DNA of 5,078 bases from Chloroflexota bacterium. GTDB lineage: Bacteria; Chloroflexota; Limnocylindria; QHBO01. Shown here piece by piece: positions 1 through 5,078 of the stretch. The position numbers were made by a program, and so were the translations under genes. The stretch lies in the NCBI GenBank assembly GCA_024636135.1, contig JAGXHP010000078.1, forward strand, positions 1 through 5,078, read 5' to 3'. The notes below the pieces were generated by a model. The model worked only from the letters and a program-made list of their open reading frames with translations, was not told the DNA's origin and ran no database searches. Numbering within the stretch: position 1 is the first letter of the stretch; each line of letters starts with the position of its first letter.

Positions 1-548
1 GCGTCGGCGCCATTGGTGTCGCCGGCCTCGATCGCGGTCTTGCGCCGAAGCGTGTTGTCGGCGGTGCTCGTGAGGCCCGAGCCCCACTCGGTCCCGGGAT
101 CGAAGCCGATCTGGCCGATGACGTCGAGGACGGTCGTCCCCTTGCGAAGGAGTACGGCATCGTCGCCGTTGAACCAGCCCAAGCCATTGGTCTGATCGGC
201 TTGTGCGAGGACAGCCGCGACTGCCGAACTTTGCGCAAGAACGAACACATCGCCGCCTGCCACTGTCCCGGTCAAGGCGATGGTCAGCGTCGGTGTCGGA
301 TTCCCGTTGAAGGCCATCTGAACGTTGTAGCCATTCGCCCCGAGGTCGATCGGCGCACCGGTGCCGTTGTAGATCTCGAGCGCCTTGTTGTTGCTCGAAC
401 CCTCGATGTACTCGCTGAAGAAGAGCTCCGCCGGGGCAGCCCGTGTCGTCGCGGGGGCGACCAGCGGAACGAGAGCGCCGAGTGCGAGCGCGAGGGTGAT
501 CATCAGCGCGAACCCGCGCTGCATCGGCATGGAGGTGGTGGTCGGCAC
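1..548 (-). CDS. Exported lamin-tail-domain protein, N-terminal part (ExeM/NucH-like extracellular nuclease front end); partial at left edge
   Basis: Reading the minus strand from 548 gives 182 open codons that run off base 1 with no stop. Residues 1-38 form a signal peptide: a short n-region with R11, a hydrophobic stretch at about 13-31, and a likely cleavage near TRAA|P. A lamin tail domain follows from about residue 41, with SEYIEGSSNNKALEIYNGTG (45-64), DVFVLAQSSA (100-109), WFNGDDAVLLRKG (125-137) and IGQIGFDPGTEWGSGLTSTA (144-163), then TLRRK (166-170). This exact series is familiar from the N-terminus of ExeM/NucH-type extracellular nucleases, and also from stand-alone lamin-tail surface proteins. 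The nuclease domain, if present, lies outside the window, so nuclease activity is inferred. I chose GTG at 548 because GGAGG sits 11 nt upstream on the minus strand, much like the subtilase start. ATG at 530 is in frame and would still leave a signal peptide, but has no Shine-Dalgarno site. An in-frame stop lies further upstream. Confidence 0.88.
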   Translation of the reverse strand, partial: MPTTTSMPMQRGFALMITLALALGALVPLVAPATTRAAPAELFFSEYIEGSSNNKALEIYNGTGAPIDLGANGYNVQMAFNGNPTPTLTIALTGTVAGGDVFVLAQSSAVAAVLAQADQTNGLGWFNGDDAVLLRKGTTVLDVIGQIGFDPGTEWGSGLTSTADNTLRRKTAIEAGDTNGAD

Positions 549-559
549 GTTCAGGGAGG

Positions 560-564
560 CCTCC
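560..564 (-). promoter_or_regulatory. Ribosome binding site for the lamin-tail gene
   Basis: The minus strand reads GGAGG here, 11 nt before GTG at 548. It is the only clear Shine-Dalgarno match before this gene and favours GTG 548 over ATG 530. It is half of a perfect 10-nt palindrome (GGAGGCCTCC, 555-564), so the site could partly pair with itself. The spacing is slightly long. Confidence 0.5.
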
Positions 565-575
565 GGCAAGCATGG

Positions 576-594
576 TGGTTGGGTCCCTCAACCA
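576..594. repeat. Imperfect inverted repeat in the divergent intergenic region
   Basis: TGGTTG (576-581) and CAACCA (589-594) form a 6-bp inverted repeat around a 7-nt centre. It lies between the divergent lamin-tail gene (minus, starting at 548) and the four-cysteine gene (plus, starting at 641), where a shared operator or promoter element would be expected. I could not place convincing -35/-10 boxes on either strand in 549-640. A binding role is inference from position and symmetry only. Confidence 0.3.
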
Positions 595-640
595 TAGCCC
601 GGTTCGGTGGCGTCACAATGGGCTTTCCGGTCAACCAGCC

Positions 641-883
641 ATGAAACGATCTGCGCCACCACCGACCCGACCCGACTGGCCCGGACTATGCGGGACCTGT
701 CGTCACGCGCATCGGATTGCAACGACTCGCGGTCCGGTGTACTGGCGCTGCCGGCTCTCGGACGCCGATCCCCGCTTCCCTCGCTACCCGCCACTGCCGG
801 TGCTCCAATGCACCGGGTACAGCCCCGAACACGACGATCGGGGCAATACGCGAGGCCCGTCGGCGGACCGACGGGCCTCGTAA
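641..883 (+). CDS. Small four-cysteine protein of unknown function (80 aa), probable zinc-binding fold
   Basis: The 80-residue protein has four cysteines: C17 and C20 in a CGTCRHA motif, C37 in YWRC, and C57 in VLQCTGY. The block DPRFPRYPPLPVLQCTGY (43-60) is rich in proline and aromatics. I recognise this pattern (CxxCRHA, about 16 residues, C, then DPRFPRYP.LPVL.C.GY) from unnamed hypothetical proteins in varied bacteria, but know no function or name. The cysteine layout suggests one zinc site, which is inference. There is no signal peptide or membrane segment, so it is probably cytoplasmic. Codon third positions are mostly G or C, as expected for a real gene here. I chose ATG 641 because the conserved part starts soon after it; the frame is open upstream to ATG 572, but that extension does not look conserved. 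The Shine-Dalgarno site is weak. The last ten codons lie wholly inside a perfect hairpin (851-880), so the tail after about residue 63 is probably not part of the fold. Confidence 0.68.
   Translation: MKRSAPPPTRPDWPGLCGTCRHAHRIATTRGPVYWRCRLSDADPRFPRYPPLPVLQCTGYSPEHDDRGNTRGPSADRRAS
851..880. terminator. Perfect 13-bp hairpin, likely terminator between convergent genes
   Basis: CGAGGCCCGTCGG (851-863) pairs perfectly with CCGACGGGCCTCG (868-880) around the 4-nt loop CGGA. The stem is very GC-rich. It begins 23 nt beyond the subtilase stop (903-905, minus strand), which is a typical place for a terminator. It also forms the last ten codons (71-80) of the plus-strand four-cysteine gene, immediately before its TAA. 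Neither side is followed by a run of T, so it is not a textbook intrinsic terminator. It could work as a U-tract-independent terminator or as a 3'-end stabiliser. Confidence 0.7.
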
Positions 884-902
884 GTCGCAACTCGCCGAGA
901 GA

Positions 903-3900
903 TCAGCGAACGGTGAGGGTGACGACCTCCCTGGTCGAGCCACTCAGCAGGTCCGACCGCATCGTCGCGACGATCTCGAACGTGCCCTTGCCTATGCCGA
1001 GCGCCTCGTACGGGATCGTGACGCTGCCACCCGGCGTGGGCGGGGACGTGGTGATCACGTAGTCAGCGGCGGTCGGCGCGGCACCCAGCGTCACGCCGCT
1101 GGTGCCGTCGCGGTTCTCGGCCCCGACCGTCAGCCCATCGGGTGACGGAGCAGACAGGTCGCCGTAGGTGAACCACAGGCCCTCGGTTGTACCAATCTGG
1201 ATCCAGACCTGGAACGAGCTGGCCGATTCGGCAACCCCGAACGTGTCGACCTCCTCCCAGTCGACGATCAGCCAGTTATTGACGCCGTCTCCGAGGATGC
1301 CGATCCTCACGGCACCGCCGGCCCCGGGGTTCAGGTCCGTCCAGTACGGCGCAAGGACGTTGTTCGGCCGCTCCGGATCAGGGAAGTCCTGCGGTGAACA
1401 GCAGTCGTTGTCCTGGGACGTCCCGCCGCCGACCACCACGTAGCCGTTGGAGTCGACCGCCAGTCGCGAGTACGTCTCCGACCCGTACTGGAACGATGGG
1501 ACATTGAAGTTGACGATGGATTCATCGCCCACGCCCGCGATCGGCGTGAAGCCGAAGGCCGACAGGGGGAGGTAGCCGCCGGCAGGGCTCGCGCCCCCGG
1601 CGTCCTCGATCGAGTCGATCGACGGTGCGGACGCAGGAGCCAGCGTCCCGCTCCAGGCGAAGCCGTTCCCTCTCGGCAGGCCCGGCGCGCCGACGTTGCG
1701 GATCGCGAGCTTGTTCGCCTTGGCCGCCGTGGCAACCTCCAGGGTGGTCTGGGAAGCGACCGGCGTCAGGTTGGTCGCGGTGACCGAGCAATCAGCCGCA
1801 GTGCCGCGCACAAGCTCGGTCGGCTCACAGACGTGATCGAGCGTCACGCCGCCCTGGGTCTTGTTGAAGGCGACCGGCATGACCGCATCGGTGGCCTGTC
1901 CCTTCACGTCCAGGGTGATCTGGCCGAAGTGGAAGCCATCGGCAAGCGCCGTCCCGTCGATGGTGATCTCGAACTCCTGGGATGCGCCCGGGTTGAGCCG
2001 GAACTTGCTCGGACTGACGGTGATCCTGGCCCCGGCCGGAGCCTGCGCCGAGATCTGGACGTTCTGCTTCGAACCACTGACGTTGGTGACGGTGCGGTCG
2101 GTGCTCACGGCGCCGGCCATGGGGTTTGCGTAGACGCTGGGAAGGTTGAGGTCCAACCGTCCGAGCGGATCGGTCGCGCTGGCGTAGTAATCGTCAGCAT
2201 GCACATCGAACGTGAGGGTCGGGCTGAGTGCCCGGTTGGCCCTGATCGATCCCGCACCCCGATCGAACGGCGTGGCAGGCGTCGCACCGTCCTCCTTCAG
2301 GACGGACTGGAGCGACGATGTCATGAGCGCTGACTTGACCTGGCCGGGCGTCCAGTTCGGATGGGCTGCCCGGACGAGCGCGCTCACGCCGGCGCTGTGC
2401 GGGCTGGACATCGAGGTGCCCGCGATGGCCTGGTACAGCTGACCGGTCACGCCCGTCGCTTCACCGACCGGCACCGGGGTGTGCCCCGCCAGGATCTGGA
2501 CCCCCGGCGCGGTGACGTCCGGCTTGAGGAAGTCACCCAGCGGGCCGCGAGACGAGAAGCTCGCCATCACGTCGCCGGTTACCGCGGTCTTCGTCCCCGG
2601 ATCCCACCGAGCCTGCACGCCGGAATTCGCGTCCATGAAGTCCAGGAACGCATCGGAATTGGGCTGGTCGATATGGACCGACGGGATGAAGTGATTGTCC
2701 GTGTTCAAACCCTGCACGGCGGGGTTGTAGAGGATCATGCCCGCCGCGCCCGAGGGCTCGACGTTCTTGCTCTTGTCCACGCGGGCGATGACGCCGCGCT
2801 GACACGCAACGACGAGTCCAGTAGCCGAGTCGGTCGGGAGCGGTGTCTGGCACAGCGGATCGGTGTAGCCGGGCACGTTCTGCGCCAGGACCACGTCGGT
2901 CGGATCGGCAATGCCGGACGTGACGGTCGCGCCCGTGATGTCAAGGCTGGCTCCGCCGTCGGCGGTCAGCTCGAGCGTGGTGAGGAAGTGGCGGTCGGAG
3001 GTGGACGCCGCGACCGTGTTCGTCCACGGACCGGCGTGGTTCGCGGTTCCCGCCCCGGGACCGTTGTTCCCGGCCGATGCATTGACGAGAATCCCCGCCG
3101 CGTAGGCGTCGAGAAACGCGAGCTCGACCGCGTCGACATACGCGTTGGTCCCGCCGGAGATCGAGAAGTTGAGGACATCGACCCCGTCAAGAATCGCCTG
3201 TTCGACCGCGGCCACTGAGTCGGAGCCATAGCAGCCGGTATCCAGGCACACGCGATAAGCAATGACATGGGCACCCGGAGCGATACCGCTGATCGGTCCC
3301 TGATCGACGCCGAGGAGGACGGCCTCGTCCACCGCGCCGCCGGCCGCGGTGCTCGCGGTATGCGTCCCGTGTCCATTGGCGTCGCGCGCGGAGCATGCAC
3401 CCGTGGCGTCATTGCAGAACTCGCCGTCGAGCGTGCTGTTGATCGATAGGTTGGTGTCGGTGAACGCGTATGCGCCGATGAGCTTGTCGTTGCAGGCGAA
3501 GGGATCGCCGAGGAGCGGATCCGAGCCATCCCCGAACTCGCATCCATACGTGCCCCCGGGATGGTCGATCCCATTGTCGGCGAGCGAAGGATGCTCGGGC
3601 CAGATCCCAGTATCGAGTACGCCGACGATCACGCCCTCGCCGGCCGTCGTCGACCCGCCGAGGCTCGTCCATGCCTGGGTAGCCCCGATGAACTCCGGGC
3701 TGGCGTCCGTGAGCGGCTGCTCGAGCGTATCGGCCTGGACCGCCGCAACGCCGTCGACGTCGAGGAGCGCGGCGATGCGGTTCGCCGGAACGATTGCGCT
3801 GACGCCACCGTAGGCAATCGAGAACGAACGAAGCACCGTGGATTGGGGAACGGCTGCCTCGATGGCGTCCCGGGCCGCCTGCTCCTTCGTTCCAAGGTGT

Positions 3901-4250
3901 CGCTGGTAGGCATCTACCGCGGCCTTGTTGGCGTTCAGGGACTTGCCGGTCACCTCCGGGCTCGTCGCGGCAAGACCTGGGATGTCGCCGCTGTACGACG
4001 CAACCGCGTCGTAATCGAGCTTGATGAGAACCGGTACCGGAGTCGTGTCGTTGCGACCCAGGAGCGCGGGATCAGTCTGCGCAATCGATCCGCTGCGCGA
4101 CTTGGCGGCCTGGATGGAATCTCCATCCTGGTCGACGGTAGCTGAACCAGGACCGAGCGGGTCGACGGCCAACGAGGTGCCGACCAGGGAAAGAAGCAGC
4201 AAGATGCTGAGGGGGACAGCGGTGAGCGTCCGCCGGCGACGTGGGTCCAC
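903..4250 (-). CDS. Secreted subtilisin-family (S8) serine protease with PA, Fn3-like and C-terminal NIDO-like domains
   Basis: This is a complete 1115-residue extracellular endopeptidase. Numbering from GTG 4250: signal peptide 1-28 (RRRR n-region, hydrophobic LSILLLLSLVG, cleavage at TSLA|V); inhibitor-I9-type propeptide at about 71-180, which would assist folding and then be removed; split S8 catalytic domain at about 187-675. The catalytic triad is complete: D213 (GVLDTG), H294 (NGHGTHTAS) and S613 (AGTSMSSPHSAG), with oxyanion N395 (SAGNNGP). A protease-associated insert lies at about 459-539, between the His and Ser blocks. The layout and motifs (DTGIWPEHPS, GHGTHTASTAAGG, IAPGAHVIAYRVC) are those of the cucumisin/plant-like subtilase group also found in bacteria. 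An Fn3-like domain (about 676-797) follows, then a Cys-containing segment and a NIDO-like beta-sandwich (about 893-1055). Paired cysteines in the catalytic region suit an exported, disulfide-bonded protein. There is no LPXTG, S-layer or other anchor, so it is probably released. The frame extends to TTG 4268, but the Shine-Dalgarno site would then lie inside the gene. Its natural substrate is not evident. Confidence 0.95.
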   Translation of the reverse strand: MDPRRRRTLTAVPLSILLLLSLVGTSLAVDPLGPGSATVDQDGDSIQAAKSRSGSIAQTDPALLGRNDTTPVPVLIKLDYDAVASYSGDIPGLAATSPEVTGKSLNANKAAVDAYQRHLGTKEQAARDAIEAAVPQSTVLRSFSIAYGGVSAIVPANRIAALLDVDGVAAVQADTLEQPLTDASPEFIGATQAWTSLGGSTTAGEGVIVGVLDTGIWPEHPSLADNGIDHPGGTYGCEFGDGSDPLLGDPFACNDKLIGAYAFTDTNLSINSTLDGEFCNDATGACSARDANGHGTHTASTAAGGAVDEAVLLGVDQGPISGIAPGAHVIAYRVCLDTGCYGSDSVAAVEQAILDGVDVLNFSISGGTNAYVDAVELAFLDAYAAGILVNASAGNNGPGAGTANHAGPWTNTVAASTSDRHFLTTLELTADGGASLDITGATVTSGIADPTDVVLAQNVPGYTDPLCQTPLPTDSATGLVVACQRGVIARVDKSKNVEPSGAAGMILYNPAVQGLNTDNHFIPSVHIDQPNSDAFLDFMDANSGVQARWDPGTKTAVTGDVMASFSSRGPLGDFLKPDVTAPGVQILAGHTPVPVGEATGVTGQLYQAIAGTSMSSPHSAGVSALVRAAHPNWTPGQVKSALMTSSLQSVLKEDGATPATPFDRGAGSIRANRALSPTLTFDVHADDYYASATDPLGRLDLNLPSVYANPMAGAVSTDRTVTNVSGSKQNVQISAQAPAGARITVSPSKFRLNPGASQEFEITIDGTALADGFHFGQITLDVKGQATDAVMPVAFNKTQGGVTLDHVCEPTELVRGTAADCSVTATNLTPVASQTTLEVATAAKANKLAIRNVGAPGLPRGNGFAWSGTLAPASAPSIDSIEDAGGASPAGGYLPLSAFGFTPIAGVGDESIVNFNVPSFQYGSETYSRLAVDSNGYVVVGGGTSQDNDCCSPQDFPDPERPNNVLAPYWTDLNPGAGGAVRIGILGDGVNNWLIVDWEEVDTFGVAESASSFQVWIQIGTTEGLWFTYGDLSAPSPDGLTVGAENRDGTSGVTLGAAPTAADYVITTSPPTPGGSVTIPYEALGIGKGTFEIVATMRSDLLSGSTREVVTLTVR

Positions 4251-4259
4251 GGGGCGTGA

Positions 4260-4266
4260 TCCTCCC
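4260..4266 (-). promoter_or_regulatory. Ribosome binding site that fixes the subtilase start at GTG 4250
   Basis: The minus strand reads GGGAGGA, 9 nt before GTG at 4250. This strong site overlaps codons 1-3 of the longer reading frame that begins at TTG 4268, so TTG is unlikely to be the start. Starting at GTG also puts the four arginines directly ahead of the hydrophobic core, as in a normal signal peptide. Confidence 0.75.
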
Positions 4267-4292
4267 AATTGCCCCGCTTGTCATCAGGCACA

Positions 4293-4309
4293 GTGGCAGG
4301 AGATGCCAC
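4293..4309. repeat. Small perfect hairpin/inverted repeat in the subtilase leader
   Basis: GTGGCA (4293-4298) and TGCCAC (4304-4309) form a perfect 6-bp stem with a 5-nt loop, GGAGA. It lies 43 nt upstream of the subtilase start, so it is either in the 5' untranslated RNA or an operator near the promoter. On the plus-strand RNA the loop displays GGAGA; on the subtilase transcript it reads TCTCC, which is complementary to the GGGAGGA ribosome site family. Either role is inference. Confidence 0.4.
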
Positions 4310-4462
4310 GAAGGGGGCGTCGACGCGATGCTAGCAGCGCCATCGGGCTGAAGGCCACGTCGTTCGGACATCGGTCATGATTCGCGGTGCACGCACGCGC
4401 CGGACGCGGGGAACCGGTCCTGCAGGTCGTCACGTCTCAGTCATCACGAACCTGGAGATCTC

Positions 4463-4888
4463 ATGCGCATCGTCATTGGCACAGCGCTGTTGGCATTCGC
4501 CCTCGCTGCATGCTCGTCAGCCGGAACTTCCGTCGATACCAGCCCGGACCGCAGCGACGGCAACGACGCGACGCCGCGGGCGTCTCTTCGGCCGTCGAGC
4601 CAGAAGCCGACGACGACACCCGAGGGCGATCCCCTCACCGGCCGCCTCGGTACCGACTCGGTCGAAGGTGGATGTGGCTACCTCGCAACGCCGGATGGGA
4701 CGCGGTACGAGGTGATCTATCCGGAAGGGTGGGAACTCAGACTGACCCCGCTGGAGCTGATCGCACCCGACGGCTCCGTCGTGGCTCGGGGCGGTGACGA
4801 GGTTACCGTCGTTGGGGCAACGGCCGGAGACATGGCATCCATCTGCCAGATCGGGCCGATCTTCCGCGCGACCGCGGTCGAGAGTTGA
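4463..4888 (+). CDS. Small lipoprotein of unknown function with a two-cysteine C-terminal domain (141 aa)
   Basis: A lipoprotein signal peptide is clear: R2, a hydrophobic core (IVIGTALLAFALA) and the lipobox L14-A15-A16-C17, after which C17 would be lipid-modified and the protein tethered to the outer face of the membrane. Residues 18-58 are a Ser/Thr/Pro/Asp-rich linker. From about 59 to 139 there is a compact domain with GRLGTDSVEGGCGYLATPDG, RYEVIYPEGW (81-90), LIAPDGSVVARGGDEVTVVG (99-118) and MASICQIGP (124-132). C71 and C128 probably form a disulfide. The alternating hydrophobic pattern and the GDEVTVVG turn suggest a small beta-barrel, OB-like fold. I have the impression of similar unnamed lipoproteins in high-GC bacteria but can assign no function. 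ATG 4463 is supported by GGAG at 4454-4457, 5 nt upstream. It is divergent from the subtilase and ends 9 nt from the convergent ureohydrolase stop, with no terminator hairpin between them. Confidence 0.85.
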   Translation: MRIVIGTALLAFALAACSSAGTSVDTSPDRSDGNDATPRASLRPSSQKPTTTPEGDPLTGRLGTDSVEGGCGYLATPDGTRYEVIYPEGWELRLTPLELIAPDGSVVARGGDEVTVVGATAGDMASICQIGPIFRATAVES

Positions 4889-4897
4889 TGCCGATCC

Positions 4898-5078
4898 TCA
4901 CCGCCGGTTGAGCAGAGCGCAAAGCAGGCGCGCGACCACGAGCGCGGAGATCTCGTTGACGTCCCGCTCCGGCACGAGCTCGGTGAAGACGGCGCCGGCG
5001 AGCCGGTCCCGGACTCCGGCCAACAGGTCCCACGCCTCCCGGTACTCGAGGCCGCCCGGCGTGAGCGCCGACACTGCC
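4898..5078 (-). CDS. Arginase/agmatinase-family ureohydrolase, C-terminal fragment; partial at right edge
   Basis: The minus strand is open from the right edge (first full codon at 5077) to TGA at 4898-4900, giving the last 59 residues. The fragment begins AVSALTPGGLEYREAWDLL and continues with AVFTELVPERDVNEISALVV (29-48), then ends in LNRR. This matches the end of the arginase/agmatinase/formimidoglutamase family, where a TP.PGGL..RE motif is followed by a strand with E-x-x-P-x-x-D (usually VEVNP..D), then a closing helix. In known members that Glu contacts the guanidino group of the substrate; here it is the E of FTELVPERD. The family hydrolyses guanidino or formimino groups with a dimanganese centre whose ligands lie upstream, outside the window. 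The fragment does not allow a choice between arginase, agmatinase and formimidoglutamase. It would be a cytoplasmic enzyme, unrelated in role to the neighbouring exported proteins. Confidence 0.7.
   Translation of the reverse strand, partial: AVSALTPGGLEYREAWDLLAGVRDRLAGAVFTELVPERDVNEISALVVARLLCALLNRR

Larger units (their letters stand above)
4251..4462. promoter_or_regulatory. Divergent intergenic region between the subtilase and lipoprotein genes
   Basis: These 212 nt must hold the promoters for both the subtilase (leftward) and the lipoprotein (rightward), because the two genes are transcribed away from each other. I find no convincing sigma-70 box pair on either strand; the region is GC-rich and only TAGCAT-like fragments near 4330 on the minus strand resemble a -10 box. 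It contains the hairpin at 4293-4309 and no supported gene. The function is assigned from gene layout, not from recognised boxes. Confidence 0.55.

Noticed and set aside
201..644. Plus-strand open frame (147 codons) opposite the lamin-tail gene
   Set aside because: The minus strand here encodes well-conserved lamin-tail motifs. The plus-strand product is Arg-rich and shows no domain, so it is a shadow frame.
607..1062. Plus-strand open frame (151 codons) overlapping the four-cysteine gene and subtilase end
   Set aside because: It runs through the four-cysteine gene in another frame, across the hairpin and into the subtilase 3' end. It has no motif, while the frame starting at 641 holds an ordered cysteine pattern.
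2361..3218. Long plus-strand open frame (285 codons) opposite the subtilase
   Set aside because: It lies wholly antisense to the catalytic and PA regions of a clearly coding gene. Its translation is Arg/Gly/Val-rich without a recognisable motif, as expected for the mirror frame of a GC-rich gene.
4377..4797. Two plus-strand frames overlapping the lipoprotein start (4377-4715 and 4387-4797)
   Set aside because: They are out of frame with the lipoprotein, which has a clear lipobox and ribosome site; these products are Arg-rich with no recognisable features.
4803..5033. Minus-strand open frame (76 codons) across the lipoprotein end and the right-edge gene
   Set aside because: It is out of frame with the ureohydrolase C-terminus and is Arg/Gly/Ala-rich low-complexity sequence; the ureohydrolase frame explains this stretch better.
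1..5078. CRISPR array, tRNA/rRNA genes, insertion sequence ends, prophage or toxin-antitoxin genes
   Set aside because: No regularly spaced repeats, no tRNA-like cloverleaf, no transposase or integrase motifs, and no paired small genes typical of toxin-antitoxin modules were seen on reading both strands.

Overview
The window is about 65% GC. Its protein set (secreted subtilase, secreted lamin-tail-domain protein, small lipoprotein) and its GTG starts behind GGAGG sites suggest a high-GC bacterium with a Gram-positive-like or monoderm envelope. Chloroflexota (Limnocylindria/Ellin6529-like soil or freshwater lineages) or an actinobacterial relative would fit. That placement rests on overall protein style, not on a marker gene.

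Layout, left to right. (1) Bases 1-548, minus strand: N-terminal part of an exported lamin-tail-domain protein that runs off the left edge and closely resembles the front end of ExeM/NucH-type extracellular nucleases. (2) Bases 549-640: a short divergent intergenic region. (3) Bases 641-883, plus strand: an 80-residue four-cysteine protein of unknown function. Its last ten codons coincide exactly with a perfect 13-bp hairpin that probably terminates the converging subtilase transcript. (4) Bases 903-4250, minus strand: a complete 1115-residue secreted subtilisin-family protease with propeptide, protease-associated insert, Fn3-like domain and a C-terminal NIDO-like beta-sandwich. (5) Bases 4251-4462: a 212-nt divergent promoter region with a small hairpin on the subtilase side. 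(6) Bases 4463-4888, plus strand: a 141-residue lipoprotein of unknown function with two cysteines in its folded domain. (7) Bases 4898-5078, minus strand: the C-terminus of an arginase/agmatinase-family ureohydrolase that enters from the right edge, only 9 nt from the convergent lipoprotein stop.

The genes alternate in strand (-, +, -, +, -), so no two of the fully visible genes form an operon. Three of the five products carry export signals. The subtilase and the lamin-tail protein could both take part in breaking down extracellular polymers, but they are separated by a terminator-like hairpin and an opposing gene, so this is only a loose functional theme. I see no tRNA, rRNA, CRISPR array, insertion sequence or phage gene, and no clear sign of a new multi-gene system. 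The least described elements are the four-cysteine protein with its hairpin-encoded tail and the two-cysteine lipoprotein.
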